Of a DNA stretch of 64,000 nucleotides, positions 19,166 through 28,630 are shown piece by piece. The DNA comes from Chitinolyticbacter albus (GTDB lineage Bacteria; Pseudomonadota; Gammaproteobacteria; Burkholderiales; Chitinibacteraceae): contig NZ_JANBVF010000017.1 in the NCBI RefSeq assembly GCF_024437655.1, positions 62,001 to 126,000 on the forward strand, in the 5' to 3' direction. Under the pieces are notes generated by a model that was given only the letters and a program-made list of their open reading frames with translations, was not told where the DNA came from and ran no database searches. Position numbers and translations under genes: made by a program. Within the stretch, counting starts at the first letter, position 1; each line of letters starts with the position of its first letter.

Positions 19166-21451
19166 ATGAAACTGAAACCGCTCCACCTGCTGCTGGCTGC
19201 CGCGCTCGGCGCACCCCTTACCACAGCCTGGGCTATCGATGCCTTCGTGGTCCGCGATATTCGCGTAGAGGGCCTGCAACGTACCGACCTCGGCACCGTG
19301 TTCAACTACCTGCCCGTCAAGGTGGGCGAAACGGTCGATGACGCGCGCGCCAGCGAAGCGATCAAGGCCTTGTTCGCCACCGGCTTCTTCAACGACGTAC
19401 GCATCGAGCGGGACGGCACGACGCTGATCGTGACCGTGGAGGAGCGGCCGACGATCGCCCAGGTCAACATCAACGGCTCCAAGCTGTTGGAGAAGGACCA
19501 GATCCGCCAGGCATTGCGCAGCCAGAACTTTGCCGAGGGGCGCATTTTCGAGCAGGGCGTGCTCGATGCGGCAGTCAACGAGCTCAAGCAGCAATACTAT
19601 GCCCGCGGCCGTTACTCGGTGATCGTGAAGACGCAGATCACCAAGCTGGAACGCAACCGGGTCGGCGTGCAATTTGATATCTCGGAGGGCGATGTCGCCC
19701 GCATTCAGCTCATCAACATCGTCGGTGCCAAGGCGTTCGACGAGGATGAGCTGATCGAGCAACTGTCGCTGACCACGCCGAACTGGATGACCTGGTATAC
19801 CCGGACCGATCAGTATTCCAAGCCCAAGCTCCAGGCCGACCTGGAGGCATTACGCTCGTTCTACCTGGATCGCGGTTATCTGGAATTCAACGTCGATTCG
19901 ACGCAGGTTGCGCTGGCGGAGGATCGCGAAGCCATCTTTCTGACCATCAACGTCACCGAAGGTGAGCAGTACACGGTCAGCGATGTGAAGCTGGTTGGTG
20001 ATACCGTCATTGCCCCCGACGAGTTGTCGCAGCTGGTCGATCTCAAGGCCGGTGAGGTCTTTTCGCGTGAAAAACTCAACCGTTCAACAGCGGCGATTTC
20101 GGAGCGTCTGGGCGTCGAAGGCTATGCCTTTGCCAACGTCAACGCGGTGCCGCAGATCGACAAGGAGGCGCGTAGCGCTGCGTTTACCATCTACGTGGAT
20201 CCGGGTCGCAAGGTTTACGTGCGCCGCATCACCGTCGTTGGTAACAACCTCACCCGTGATGAGGTGATCCGCCGCGAGTTGCGCCAACTCGAAGCGGCGC
20301 AATACGACGGCAGCAAGATCAAGCGCTCCAAGCAGCGTCTGGATCAGCTCGATTACTTCTCCGAAGTATCGCTCGATACCGTTCCGGTGCCTGACGCAGC
20401 CGATCAGGTCGACATGACGGTGCGGGTCACCGAGAAGAAGACTGGTAACTTCAATATTGGCGCCGGTTACGGTCAATCCGAAGGCATCGTGTTCGTGCTT
20501 TCGCTGTCCCAAAACAACTTTTTGGGGTCGGGCAAGAAATTTACCGGTGAGTTCAACAACTCCAGCGCGAACAAGGTGTATTCGTTCTCGCTGACCGAGC
20601 CTTATTTCACGCCGGATGGGATCTCGGTCGGCTACAACCTGTATCGCCGCGATACCGACCCCTCCGAGCTCGATATCGGTGATTATTCGACCTCGGCTTA
20701 TGGTGGCAGCGTGCGCTTTGGCATACCAACATCTGAAACCAATCGCGTGACGCTGGGTCTGGCTGCGGAGCGGCTGACCTTGCAGACGACGGACTCCTCG
20801 CCGAGCCGCGTGCTTGAATTCATCGAGCGCAACGGCGAGACCAATACCACTTATACCGCTAGCGCCTCCTGGGGGCGTGACACCCGTGATAGCGCCGCGT
20901 ATCCAACACGCGGCATGCTGACCAATATCGGTAGCGAAATCACCATTCCCGGGTCCGATCTCGATTTCTACAAGGTCACGCTGTCCAACCAGCTCTTCAT
21001 CCCGCTGTGGCGTACCACTGCGCTGATGTGGAACGTCGATCTGGGTTGGGGGGATCAATACAACGACAGCGAATACCCGTTTTACAAGAACTTCTATGCC
21101 GGTGGCGTATCGTCGATACGGGGTTACGAGTTCGGTACCGTGGGCCCGAAGGACGAAGAGGGTGATGGCGTTGGTGGCAACAAGAAGTTCGTCAACAATG
21201 TGGAGCTGTTGTTCCCCATTCCTGGCATGAAGGATGACAAATCCACCCGACTCAGCATCTTTGCCGATGCCGGTGCGGTCTGGGGGACGGGTGAGGACGT
21301 CGATTTCGGCCTGCTGCGCTATTCGGCGGGCATGGCATTTACCTGGGTGTCTCCGATCGGACCGATCAAGCTGTCCTGGGCCAAGCCTTTCAATGCGCAG
21401 GAAAGCGATAAGACCGAGAGCTTCCAGTTCCAGCTGGGCAATGTGTTCTAA
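19166..21451 (+). CDS. bamA: Outer membrane protein assembly factor BamA
   Basis: 761 aa. Signal peptide (~1-23, TTAWA), five POTRA domains (~24-420; FVVRDIRVEGLQRTD starts the first), and a C-terminal Omp85 beta-barrel with the lid-loop-type region SSIRGYEFGTVGP (the conserved RGY/F residue) and a terminal Phe in FQFQLGNVF. It inserts beta-barrel proteins into the outer membrane. Situated between rseP and skp as in most proteobacteria. Confidence 0.98.
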   Translation: MKLKPLHLLLAAALGAPLTTAWAIDAFVVRDIRVEGLQRTDLGTVFNYLPVKVGETVDDARASEAIKALFATGFFNDVRIERDGTTLIVTVEERPTIAQVNINGSKLLEKDQIRQALRSQNFAEGRIFEQGVLDAAVNELKQQYYARGRYSVIVKTQITKLERNRVGVQFDISEGDVARIQLINIVGAKAFDEDELIEQLSLTTPNWMTWYTRTDQYSKPKLQADLEALRSFYLDRGYLEFNVDSTQVALAEDREAIFLTINVTEGEQYTVSDVKLVGDTVIAPDELSQLVDLKAGEVFSREKLNRSTAAISERLGVEGYAFANVNAVPQIDKEARSAAFTIYVDPGRKVYVRRITVVGNNLTRDEVIRRELRQLEAAQYDGSKIKRSKQRLDQLDYFSEVSLDTVPVPDAADQVDMTVRVTEKKTGNFNIGAGYGQSEGIVFVLSLSQNNFLGSGKKFTGEFNNSSANKVYSFSLTEPYFTPDGISVGYNLYRRDTDPSELDIGDYSTSAYGGSVRFGIPTSETNRVTLGLAAERLTLQTTDSSPSRVLEFIERNGETNTTYTASASWGRDTRDSAAYPTRGMLTNIGSEITIPGSDLDFYKVTLSNQLFIPLWRTTALMWNVDLGWGDQYNDSEYPFYKNFYAGGVSSIRGYEFGTVGPKDEEGDGVGGNKKFVNNVELLFPIPGMKDDKSTRLSIFADAGAVWGTGEDVDFGLLRYSAGMAFTWVSPIGPIKLSWAKPFNAQESDKTESFQFQLGNVF

Positions 21452-21480
21452 GCAGTGGTTGTTTCAGGCAGGGTGACAAG

Positions 21481-21972
21481 ATGAAAGCGCGTTTCGTATC
21501 GATTCTGACCGTGGTCTGGTTGACATGTTCGGGCTTTGCAGCGGCCGAGATGAAGATCGGCTTTGTCGACACCGAGCGCATCCTGCGTGAATCGGCGCCG
21601 GCCGTACGCGCGGCCAAGCGATTGGAGAAGGAATTCGATCTGCGCCGGCAGGATCTGCAAAAGGTCTCCGCCCAGGGCAAGGCGCTGCAGCAGACGCTCG
21701 ACAAGAGCCAGCTACCCGAAGCCGATCGCAAGGCCAAGGAGCGGGAACTCGTACGCCTCAATCAGGACTTCCTGCGCATGCAGCGCGAATTGAACGAAGA
21801 CCTGAACACGCGTCGCAACGAGGAACTGGCCGGCCTGCAGGAGCGCGTGAACAACGCCATCCAGCAGATCGCCAACGGTGAGAAATACGATCTGGTGCTG
21901 CAGGAAGCGGCATTTCGCACACCCAAGATCGACATCACCGACAAGGTGCTCAAGCTGCTGTCGGACAAGTGA
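21481..21972 (+). CDS. skp: Periplasmic chaperone Skp (OmpH)
   Basis: 163 aa with a signal peptide (cleavage near FAAAE). The mature part begins [18 protein letters not shown] and continues as a charged alpha-helical hairpin ([18 protein letters not shown]), the tentacle of the trimeric jellyfish-shaped chaperone that escorts outer-membrane proteins to BamA. Located directly after bamA. Confidence 0.96.
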   Translation: MKARFVSILTVVWLTCSGFAAAEMKIGFVDTERILRESAPAVRAAKRLEKEFDLRRQDLQKVSAQGKALQQTLDKSQLPEADRKAKERELVRLNQDFLRMQRELNEDLNTRRNEELAGLQERVNNAIQQIANGEKYDLVLQEAAFRTPKIDITDKVLKLLSDK

Positions 21973-21974
21973 GC

Positions 21975-23015
21975 ATGGCGATGCGTCTGTCTGAACTGGC
22001 GACCCTGCTGGGCGGGGAACTGGTCGGTGCCGATGTCGAGATCGGTCGCGTGGCGAGCCTCGCGCAGGCGGGCGCCGATAGCCTGAGTTTCGTTGCGCAA
22101 AAACGTTTTATCGCGGCGGCGAGCCAGAGCGCGGCCGGCGCCTTGCTGGCCCGGCCCGAGGCGGTGCCGCAACTTGGCAAACCCTGCATTGCGCTGGCCG
22201 ATCCCTATCTTGCCTATGCGCGCGCGGCGCGCCTGCTGCATCCGGCACCGGTGACGGTTCCGGGCATACATGCTTCTGCCATTGTTTCCGCGGATGCGCA
22301 GGTTGCGGCCAGCGCGCAGATCGGCCCCGGCGTGGTGATCGAGGCGGGCGCGGTGATAGGCGAGCGCTGCGTGCTGCAGGCCCATGTCTTCGTCGGCAGT
22401 CACGCGCAGATCGGTGACGAGACGTTGATCCATCCGCATGTCACCGTCGCCGCCGGCTGCCGGGTTGGCGCGCGGGTGATCCTGCATCCGGGCGCGGTGA
22501 TCGGCTCGGACGGTTTTGGCAATGCCTGGGCCGGTGACCACTGGGAAAAGATTCCGCAAATCGGCAGGGTGATCATTGAGGACGATGTCGAGATCGGCGC
22601 CAATACCACGATCGATCGCGGCGCGCTCGACGATACGGTGATCCGGCGCGGGGCGCGGCTCGATAACCTGATCCAGGTCGCGCACAACGTAGTAATCGGT
22701 GAACATACGGCGATCGCGGCCTGCGTCGGCATCGCCGGCTCGACCACGATCGGTGCGCGCTGCCAGCTGGGCGGCGCCGCCATGATCAGCGGCCATCTCG
22801 AAATCTGCGATGGCGTGACCATCCTCGGTGGCACCCTGGTCGCCAAGACCATACGCCAGCCGGGCGCCTACTCGGGTTCCTACCCGATGCAGGGTCACGG
22901 CGAATGGCTGAAGAACGCGGCGCAACTGCGGCATCTGGACGAGCTGGCCGATCGCGTCAAACAACTCGAAAAACGACTGGCTGCGCTGAGCGCAGCGGCA
23001 GAGGAAGCAGAATGA
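21975..23015 (+). CDS. lpxD: UDP-3-O-(3-hydroxyacyl)glucosamine N-acyltransferase
   Basis: 346 aa. N-terminal uridine-binding domain ([25 protein letters not shown]) and a left-handed beta-helix of hexapeptide repeats (~100-290; [25 protein letters not shown]), ending in a coiled-coil tail ([15 protein letters not shown]). Third step of lipid A synthesis. Three nearby starts (GTG 21969, ATG 21975, ATG 21981) are possible; the first overlaps the skp stop. Confidence 0.96.
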   Translation: MAMRLSELATLLGGELVGADVEIGRVASLAQAGADSLSFVAQKRFIAAASQSAAGALLARPEAVPQLGKPCIALADPYLAYARAARLLHPAPVTVPGIHASAIVSADAQVAASAQIGPGVVIEAGAVIGERCVLQAHVFVGSHAQIGDETLIHPHVTVAAGCRVGARVILHPGAVIGSDGFGNAWAGDHWEKIPQIGRVIIEDDVEIGANTTIDRGALDDTVIRRGARLDNLIQVAHNVVIGEHTAIAACVGIAGSTTIGARCQLGGAAMISGHLEICDGVTILGGTLVAKTIRQPGAYSGSYPMQGHGEWLKNAAQLRHLDELADRVKQLEKRLAALSAAAEEAE

Positions 23016-23464
23016 GCATTTTGAACATCAACGACATCGTCAAGCTGTTGCCGCACCGGTATCCGTTCCTGCTGGTCGACAAGGTGATCGAGCTGGAAGA
23101 GGGTAAGTCGATCAAGGCGATCAAGAACGTCACCATCAACGAGCCGTTCTTCCCGGGCCATTTTCCGCAATACCCGGTGATGCCGGGCGTGCTGATCATC
23201 GAGGCGCTGGCCCAGGCGGCTGGCGTACTGGCGTTCAAGAGCAGCGGTAAGAGCGGCGATAGCGGCACGCTGTACCTGTTCGCCGGCATCGACAACTGCC
23301 GCTTCAAGCGCCAGGTGGTGCCGGGCGATACGCTGACGCTGTGCGTGGAGATCGTCACGCAAAAGCGGGGTATCGGCAAATACAAGGCACAGGCCTTCGT
23401 CGGCACCGAGCTTGCCGCCGAGGCTGACCTGCTGTGCGCCGAGCGCCAGCTGAACCAGGTCTGA
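23012..23464 (+). CDS. fabZ: 3-hydroxyacyl-ACP dehydratase FabZ
   Basis: 150 aa, the typical size. Hot-dog fold with [11 protein letters not shown], the catalytic His in [14 protein letters not shown] and Glu in [11 protein letters not shown]. Starts within the lpxD stop (ATGA overlap). It supplies unsaturated fatty acid precursors and balances the 3-hydroxyacyl-ACP pool that LpxA/LpxD draw upon. Confidence 0.98.
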   Translation: MSILNINDIVKLLPHRYPFLLVDKVIELEEGKSIKAIKNVTINEPFFPGHFPQYPVMPGVLIIEALAQAAGVLAFKSSGKSGDSGTLYLFAGIDNCRFKRQVVPGDTLTLCVEIVTQKRGIGKYKAQAFVGTELAAEADLLCAERQLNQV

Positions 23465-23483
23465 ACGGCCTAGCGGGGGGCGT

Positions 23484-24260
23484 ATGGCCAATATCCATCC
23501 CACGGCACTTATCGATGCCAAGGCCGAGCTTGCCAGTGATGTCGAGATCGGCCCTTACGCCATCGTTGGCGCTGGCGTCCGTATCGGCGCCGGCACCCGC
23601 GTGGCGGCACATGTCATGATCGACGGCATCACCGAGATCGGCGAGCGCAATACCTTCCACGCCGGCAGCCATATCGGCTGCCCGCCGCAGGACAAGAAGT
23701 ACGCCGGCGAGCTGACCCGGCTCGTGATCGGCAACGGCAACACCTTCTTCCAGAACATCACGCTGTCGACGGGCACCGTGCAGGATCAGGGCGTGACGCG
23801 GATCGGCGATGACAATTGGTTCATGGCCTATGCCCATGTCGGCCACGATTGCGATATCGGCAGCCATACCATCTTCGCCAATTCGGTGACGCTGGGTGGC
23901 CACGTGCATGTGGGCGACTGGGCCATCCTGGGCGGCCTGTCGGCGATCCACCAGTTCTGCACCATAGGCGCGCATGCCATGGCCGGCGGCGGGTCCATCA
24001 TCGTGCAGGATCTGCCACCGTTCGTGATTTGTGAAGGCAATCGCGCCGCGGCGCGCGGCATCAACAGCGAAGGGCTGAAACGGCGCGGATTCAGCAGTGA
24101 TGCGATCACCCATATCAAGCGTGCCTACAAGCAGCTGTATCGTGAGGGCCTGACCTACGAGGAGGCGCGCTCGCAGATCGAGGCGCGCCTTGACGCAGAG
24201 CCCGAGTTGCAGCCGTTCGCCGATTTCTTCGCGCTAAGCCAGCGCGGCATCATGCGTTAA
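23484..24260 (+). CDS. lpxA: UDP-N-acetylglucosamine acyltransferase
   Basis: 258 aa. Beta-helix of hexapeptide repeats from the N-terminus (IHPTALIDAKAELASDVEIG), the catalytic His region in AYAHVGHDCDIGSHTIFAN and a helical C-terminal domain (GINSEGLKRRGFS). First step of lipid A synthesis. Confidence 0.98.
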   Translation: MANIHPTALIDAKAELASDVEIGPYAIVGAGVRIGAGTRVAAHVMIDGITEIGERNTFHAGSHIGCPPQDKKYAGELTRLVIGNGNTFFQNITLSTGTVQDQGVTRIGDDNWFMAYAHVGHDCDIGSHTIFANSVTLGGHVHVGDWAILGGLSAIHQFCTIGAHAMAGGGSIIVQDLPPFVICEGNRAAARGINSEGLKRRGFSSDAITHIKRAYKQLYREGLTYEEARSQIEARLDAEPELQPFADFFALSQRGIMR

Positions 24261-24275
24261 AACAAAACCGACACG

Positions 24276-25457
24276 ATGAGCGAAAAACTGTTTACGCCGG
24301 GCGGGCAGGGGCCACGACTGGCAATCGTTGCCGGCGAGGCGTCCGGCGATTTGCTGGGCGCGGACCTGATCCGTGCGGTCAAGGCGCGTATCCCGAACGC
24401 CCGCTTTGCCGGGATCGCCGGGCCCAAGATGATGGCGGCCGGCGCACACAGCCTGGTGCCGATGAACAAGCTTGCGGTGCGTGGTTATCTGGAAGTGCTC
24501 AAACACTTGCCGGAGCTCTTGGGCATCCGCCGCAAACTCAAGCGCGCCATCGCGCTGGAGCGGCCGGATCTCGTGATTGGCATCGATGCCCCCGATTTCA
24601 ATCTGGGGCTGGAACGCGCCGCACGCGACGCCGGCATGACTACCGTGCATTACGTCAGCCCCTCGGTCTGGGCCTGGCGCATGGAGCGACTGAAGAAAAT
24701 CGGCCGCGCCGCATCGCACGTATTGCTGTTGTTCCCGTTCGAGGCGGCCATTTACCGTGATGCGCGCATCGCCGCGACCTATGTCGGTCATCCGCTCGCT
24801 GACCAGTTTCCGCTGGTGCCAGATCGCGAAGCGATCCGCGAACTGCTCGATCTGCCCAAGGCGGGGCTGGTGTTCACCATGTTGCCGGGCAGCCGGATCA
24901 GCGAGCTCGAGATGCACGCCGAGCTCTTCATCGAAACGGCGAAGAAACTGCACGCACATTACCCGGACGCCTGCTTCCTGGTGCCGCTGGTCACGCGCGA
25001 GACGCGCAAGCTGTTCGAGGACACGATCTGGCGGCTCCAGGCGAACGAGTTGCCATTTCGCCTGATGTTCGGCCACGCGCACGAAGCAATGATGGCCGCC
25101 AATGCCATCCTGGTTGCCTCCGGCACCGCCGCGCTCGAGGCGATGCTGGCCAAGCGCCCGACGGTGGTCACGTACCGCGTCAGCCGGCTGACCTACTGGA
25201 TCGTCAAGCGCAAGCTGAAGATCCCCTATGTGAGCCTGCCCAATGTGCTTGCGGGCGAGAAGCTTGTGCCCGAATTGCTGCAGCACGACGCGACCCCTGA
25301 AAAGCTCTCGGCCCAGTTGATCGAATTCGTCGAGAACAAGGAAGCGAGCGCGGCGCTGACCGAGCGCTTTACCGCGCTGCACGAAAGCCTGCGCTGCGGC
25401 GGCGTCGATCAGGCCGCCGAAGTCATCGTCGGCCTGCTCAATGGGCGCTACGCATGA
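24276..25457 (+). CDS. lpxB: Lipid-A-disaccharide synthase
   Basis: 393 aa. GT19 glycosyltransferase. [16 protein letters not shown] at the N-terminus, then [34 protein letters not shown] and [15 protein letters not shown], all conserved LpxB blocks. Joins two acylated glucosamines at the inner membrane. Overlaps rnhB by 4 bp. Confidence 0.98.
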   Translation: MSEKLFTPGGQGPRLAIVAGEASGDLLGADLIRAVKARIPNARFAGIAGPKMMAAGAHSLVPMNKLAVRGYLEVLKHLPELLGIRRKLKRAIALERPDLVIGIDAPDFNLGLERAARDAGMTTVHYVSPSVWAWRMERLKKIGRAASHVLLLFPFEAAIYRDARIAATYVGHPLADQFPLVPDREAIRELLDLPKAGLVFTMLPGSRISELEMHAELFIETAKKLHAHYPDACFLVPLVTRETRKLFEDTIWRLQANELPFRLMFGHAHEAMMAANAILVASGTAALEAMLAKRPTVVTYRVSRLTYWIVKRKLKIPYVSLPNVLAGEKLVPELLQHDATPEKLSAQLIEFVENKEASAALTERFTALHESLRCGGVDQAAEVIVGLLNGRYA

Positions 25458-26029
25458 TCGTCTGCGGCGTTGACGAGGCCGGCCGTGGCCCGCTGGCGGG
25501 CTCGGTCTACGCGGCAGCAGTCATCCTGCCGGATGATCATGGCATTGTCGGACTCAATGATTCCAAGAAGCTCTCGGCTGCGCAGCGCGAAAAGCTGTTC
25601 GTGCAGATACAGCTCAAGGCGAGCGCCTGGATGATCGCCAGCGCCAGTGCGAGCGAAATCGACGACATCAACATCCTGCAAGCGACGCTTTTGGCCATGC
25701 AGCGCGCGGTCGAGGGCCTGTCGGTCACGCCGCACAAGGCGCTGGTCGACGGCAACCGTCCGCCCAGGCTGGCGATGGCGGTCGAGACCATCGTCAAGGG
25801 CGATGCAAAGGTGCAGGCGATTTCTGCGGCGTCCATTCTTGCCAAGGTGGCGCGCGATCGCGAGGCGGACGAGCTCGAAGCACTGTATCCGGGCTACGGC
25901 TTTGCCCAGCACAAGGGTTATCCGACTGCGCAGCATCTGGCGGCGTTGGCGCAATTGGGGCCTTGCGCCGCGCATCGTCGCAGTTTTGGCCCGGTACGTG
26001 CGGCGTTCGCGCAGCATACGCTGTGGTGA
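25454..26029 (+). CDS. rnhB: Ribonuclease HII
   Basis: 191 aa. The N-terminal [17 protein letters not shown] carries the catalytic DE residues, [12 protein letters not shown] follows, then the third Asp region LVDGNRPP and [12 protein letters not shown]. Removes ribonucleotides from DNA. The last gene of the lpx block, ATGA-coupled to lpxB. Confidence 0.98.
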   Translation: MIVCGVDEAGRGPLAGSVYAAAVILPDDHGIVGLNDSKKLSAAQREKLFVQIQLKASAWMIASASASEIDDINILQATLLAMQRAVEGLSVTPHKALVDGNRPPRLAMAVETIVKGDAKVQAISAASILAKVARDREADELEALYPGYGFAQHKGYPTAQHLAALAQLGPCAAHRRSFGPVRAAFAQHTLW

Positions 26030-26074
26030 AAGTTGTTCGCAGTGCCCCCAGCCACTAAGATGCGACGTGGGCGG

Positions 26075-26101
26075 CAGTTTTTGCCGCCTCGCTCCCGATA
26101 A
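26075..26101 (+). promoter_or_regulatory. Candidate sigma-28 (FliA) promoter for motAB
   Basis: CAGTTTTT (26075-26082), an 11-bp spacer and CCCGATAA (26094-26101) resemble the flagellar consensus TAAAGTTT-N11-GCCGATAA; the -10 differs at one position. The -35 half also lies in a hairpin GGCGGCA/TGCCGCC (~26071-26088). It lies 25 bp before motA, the expected context for class 3 flagellar control. Confidence 0.65.
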
Positions 26102-26125
26102 AAACAAGACAGGTCCGCCTCGCTC

Positions 26126-26986
26126 ATGTTCGTCATCATTGGCTACGTTTTCATGTGTGCGTGCATTCTCGGCGCGTATGCATTCCACGGCGGGCACTTG
26201 GCCGTGCTGTGGCAGCCAGCGGAAATCGTCATCATTTTTGGTGGTGCCCTCGGCGCCATGATCACCGGCTACGGTGGCAAGCCGCTTAAAGCCGTCCTGA
26301 AAGCCCTGCCTTCGCTCTTCAAGGGGTCGAAGTACAGCAAGGCGTTCTATATGGACCTGTTTGCGCTGATGTTTGAAATCCTGTCCAAGGTGCGCAAGGA
26401 AGGCCTGATGTCGATCGAGGGCGATGTCGAGGAGCCGCACAGCAGCCCGCTGTTCGCCAAATACCCGAAGATCGCGCATGACCATCATGTGATCGAGTTC
26501 ATGACTGATTATCTGCGCCTGATGGTGGGGGGCAATCTGAATGCCTTCGAGATCGAGAACCTGATGGACGTCGAACTCGATGCCCATCATCACGAGGCGG
26601 CGATCCCGGCGAGCGCCATGGCCAAGCTGGCCGACGGTCTGCCGGCCTTCGGCATCGTCGCGGCCGTGATGGGTGTGGTGCATACCATGGGTTCGCTGCA
26701 TCTGCCGCCGTCCGAGCTCGGCGGCCTGATCGGCGCGGCCCTTGTCGGGACCTTCATGGGGGTCTGGCTGGCTTACGGTTTCGTCGGTCCGCTGGCCGTG
26801 ATCCTGGAAAACAAGGCGGCAGAAGGTACGATGGTGCTCAACACCATCAAGGTGACGCTGCTGGCCAGTCTGAATGGTTATGCGCCGCAAGTGGCCGTGG
26901 AGTTCGGGCGCAAGGCGCTGAGCTCCGTCGATCGCCCGGCATTCAGCGAGCTGGAAAACTTCGTCAAGAATGCCAAGAACAGGTAA
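26126..26986 (+). CDS. motA: Flagellar motor stator protein MotA
   Basis: 286 aa, four membrane segments. N-terminal LGAYAFHGGHLAVLWQPAEIVIIFGG, a long cytoplasmic loop with LMFEILSKVRKEGLMSIE carrying the charged residues facing FliG, and GIVAAVMGVVHTMG with the conserved helix-3 core. Forms the proton channel with MotB. Same family and length as MotA of E. coli and Pseudomonas. Confidence 0.97.
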   Translation: MFVIIGYVFMCACILGAYAFHGGHLAVLWQPAEIVIIFGGALGAMITGYGGKPLKAVLKALPSLFKGSKYSKAFYMDLFALMFEILSKVRKEGLMSIEGDVEEPHSSPLFAKYPKIAHDHHVIEFMTDYLRLMVGGNLNAFEIENLMDVELDAHHHEAAIPASAMAKLADGLPAFGIVAAVMGVVHTMGSLHLPPSELGGLIGAALVGTFMGVWLAYGFVGPLAVILENKAAEGTMVLNTIKVTLLASLNGYAPQVAVEFGRKALSSVDRPAFSELENFVKNAKNR

Positions 26987-27004
26987 GCGCGGACCGGTGC
27001 GAGC

Positions 27005-27904
27005 ATGAGCGACGATTCCCAACGCCCTATAGTCGTCAAACGGATCAAGAAAAGCGACCACGGCCACCACGGCGGCGCGTGGAAGATCGCTTATGCCGAC
27101 TTCGTGACCGCGATGATGGCGTTCTTCCTGCTGATGTGGCTGCTGGGCTCCGTGTCCAAGGGCAACCTCAAGGGCATCTCCGACTACTTCAACAATCCGC
27201 TGAAGATTGCATCCCAAGGTGGGGAAGGTGCCGGCGCGGCCGAATCGCTCATCAAGGGCGGTGGCAAGGATCTGACCGAGGCTGAGGGGCAGATGCAGAA
27301 AGGCGGCGCCGATGAAACCGAGATCGCCCACGATCGCAAGCGACTGTCCGAGCTCAAGCGCAAGTTCGAAGCGATCATGAACGACAAGGCGCGGGACAAT
27401 ACCAAGCTCAAGGAATTCAAGAGCCAGTTGCGGCTCGACATGGTCGCCGAAGGCCTGCGGATCCAGATCGTCGATACGCAAAATCGCCCCATGTTCAAGT
27501 CCGGCAGCAGCGAACTTGAGAGTTATGCCAAGGAAGTGCTGCACGAGATTTCGCAACTGCTGAATGAAGTGCCGAACTCAATCTCGCTGTCCGGACACAC
27601 CGATGCGCAGCAATTCGCCAGCGGTCTGCGTGGCTTTTCCAACTGGGAGCTGTCGGCCGATCGCGCCAATGCGTCGCGCCGTGAACTGGTATTCGGCGGT
27701 TTGGGCGAGGACAAGATGTTGCGCGTCAACGGTTTTGCGGCGGAAATCCCGCTCGACACCAAGAACATCTACAACCCGATCAATCGCCGCATCAGCATCG
27801 TGGTGCTGAATAAGGACGCCGAGCAGGAGATCCGCGACCAGGCCGGGGTGGGCGATGACGACACCACCGCCAGCGCAGTGGCGCAGGGCCTGGCCGGGCA
27901 TTGA
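27005..27904 (+). CDS. motB: Flagellar motor stator protein MotB
   Basis: 299 aa. One membrane helix near residue 30-50 preceded by AWKIAYADFVTAMMAFFLLM, where the Asp of YADFVTA is the proton-binding residue. A plug/linker rich in charged residues follows, then an OmpA-like peptidoglycan-binding domain (SISLSGHTDAQQF, NWELSADRANASRREL). Downstream of motA by 18 bp, in the same operon. Confidence 0.97.
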   Translation: MSDDSQRPIVVKRIKKSDHGHHGGAWKIAYADFVTAMMAFFLLMWLLGSVSKGNLKGISDYFNNPLKIASQGGEGAGAAESLIKGGGKDLTEAEGQMQKGGADETEIAHDRKRLSELKRKFEAIMNDKARDNTKLKEFKSQLRLDMVAEGLRIQIVDTQNRPMFKSGSSELESYAKEVLHEISQLLNEVPNSISLSGHTDAQQFASGLRGFSNWELSADRANASRRELVFGGLGEDKMLRVNGFAAEIPLDTKNIYNPINRRISIVVLNKDAEQEIRDQAGVGDDDTTASAVAQGLAGH

Positions 27905-27907
27905 TCC

Positions 27908-28630
27908 ATGCAAGCGATCCGGCTGTTCGGCGTGCAGCTCGCTGCCGTGGCTGCGGTCGTTGCGCTGGCCCGCGCTTTGGCGTGGCCGCTGACCACGTGG
28001 CAGCTGGCGACAGCGAGCGGCGTGGTGGCGGCGTTGCTGGCGTACCGCGTCCATGACGGGCGCTGGTGGTCCCTCATCCATTTCTGTTTTCCCTGGGCGG
28101 TACTGGCCGCTACGCAGCTGGCGCTACCTGCCTGGGCCTGGGCGCTCGCTTTTGCCGTCACCTTGCTGGTCTATGGCGCCGTCTGGCGTACCCGAGTGCC
28201 GCTTTACCTGAGCAATGGCCAAGCGCTGGCTCGTTTGTCCGAGCATGTGCCGCCCGGCGCCAGCCTAGTCGATCTGGGCGCTGGTACCGGCACCGTGCTG
28301 GCATGGTTTGCACGGCATCGCCCGGATGTGCGCGGGGTCGGCGTCGAGGCGGCCTGGTTGCCCTGGCTGGTGGGACGCATTCGGCTCGCCGGACTGCCGG
28401 TAGCGTGGCAGCGCGGTGACCTCTACGCCCATCCGCTGGCTGGCTACGACGTGGTGTATGCGTATTTGTCCCCGGCCGCGATGCCGGCCTTATGGCGCAA
28501 GATCGAGGCCGAGCTTGGCGAGGGCGCGCTGTTCGTCAGCAATTGCTTTGACGTGCCTGATCAGCCACCGCGCGCGCGCATCGCCGTCGGCGACTGGAAG
28601 GGAAGCGAGCTCCTGCTATGGCAACGTTGA
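27908..28630 (+). CDS. Membrane-anchored class I SAM-dependent methyltransferase
   Basis: 240 aa. Residues ~1-95 hold about four hydrophobic segments; the rest is a Rossmann methyltransferase domain with motif I VDLGAGTGTVLAWFA (~118-132), an acidic motif II region (GVGVEAAWLPWLVG) and YDVVYAYLSP in the post-II position. The domain arrangement recalls FAM173-type lysine methyltransferases, but the substrate is unknown. It starts 3 bp after motB and overlaps the next gene by 13 bp, so it is part of the same transcription unit; a target in the motor or membrane is conceivable. Confidence 0.75.
   Translation: MQAIRLFGVQLAAVAAVVALARALAWPLTTWQLATASGVVAALLAYRVHDGRWWSLIHFCFPWAVLAATQLALPAWAWALAFAVTLLVYGAVWRTRVPLYLSNGQALARLSEHVPPGASLVDLGAGTGTVLAWFARHRPDVRGVGVEAAWLPWLVGRIRLAGLPVAWQRGDLYAHPLAGYDVVYAYLSPAAMPALWRKIEAELGEGALFVSNCFDVPDQPPRARIAVGDWKGSELLLWQR

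Noticed and set aside
25448-27556. 702-codon minus-strand open frame over rnhB-motA-motB
   Set aside because: Same antisense signature, with no homology-like motif; rnhB and motAB are certain.
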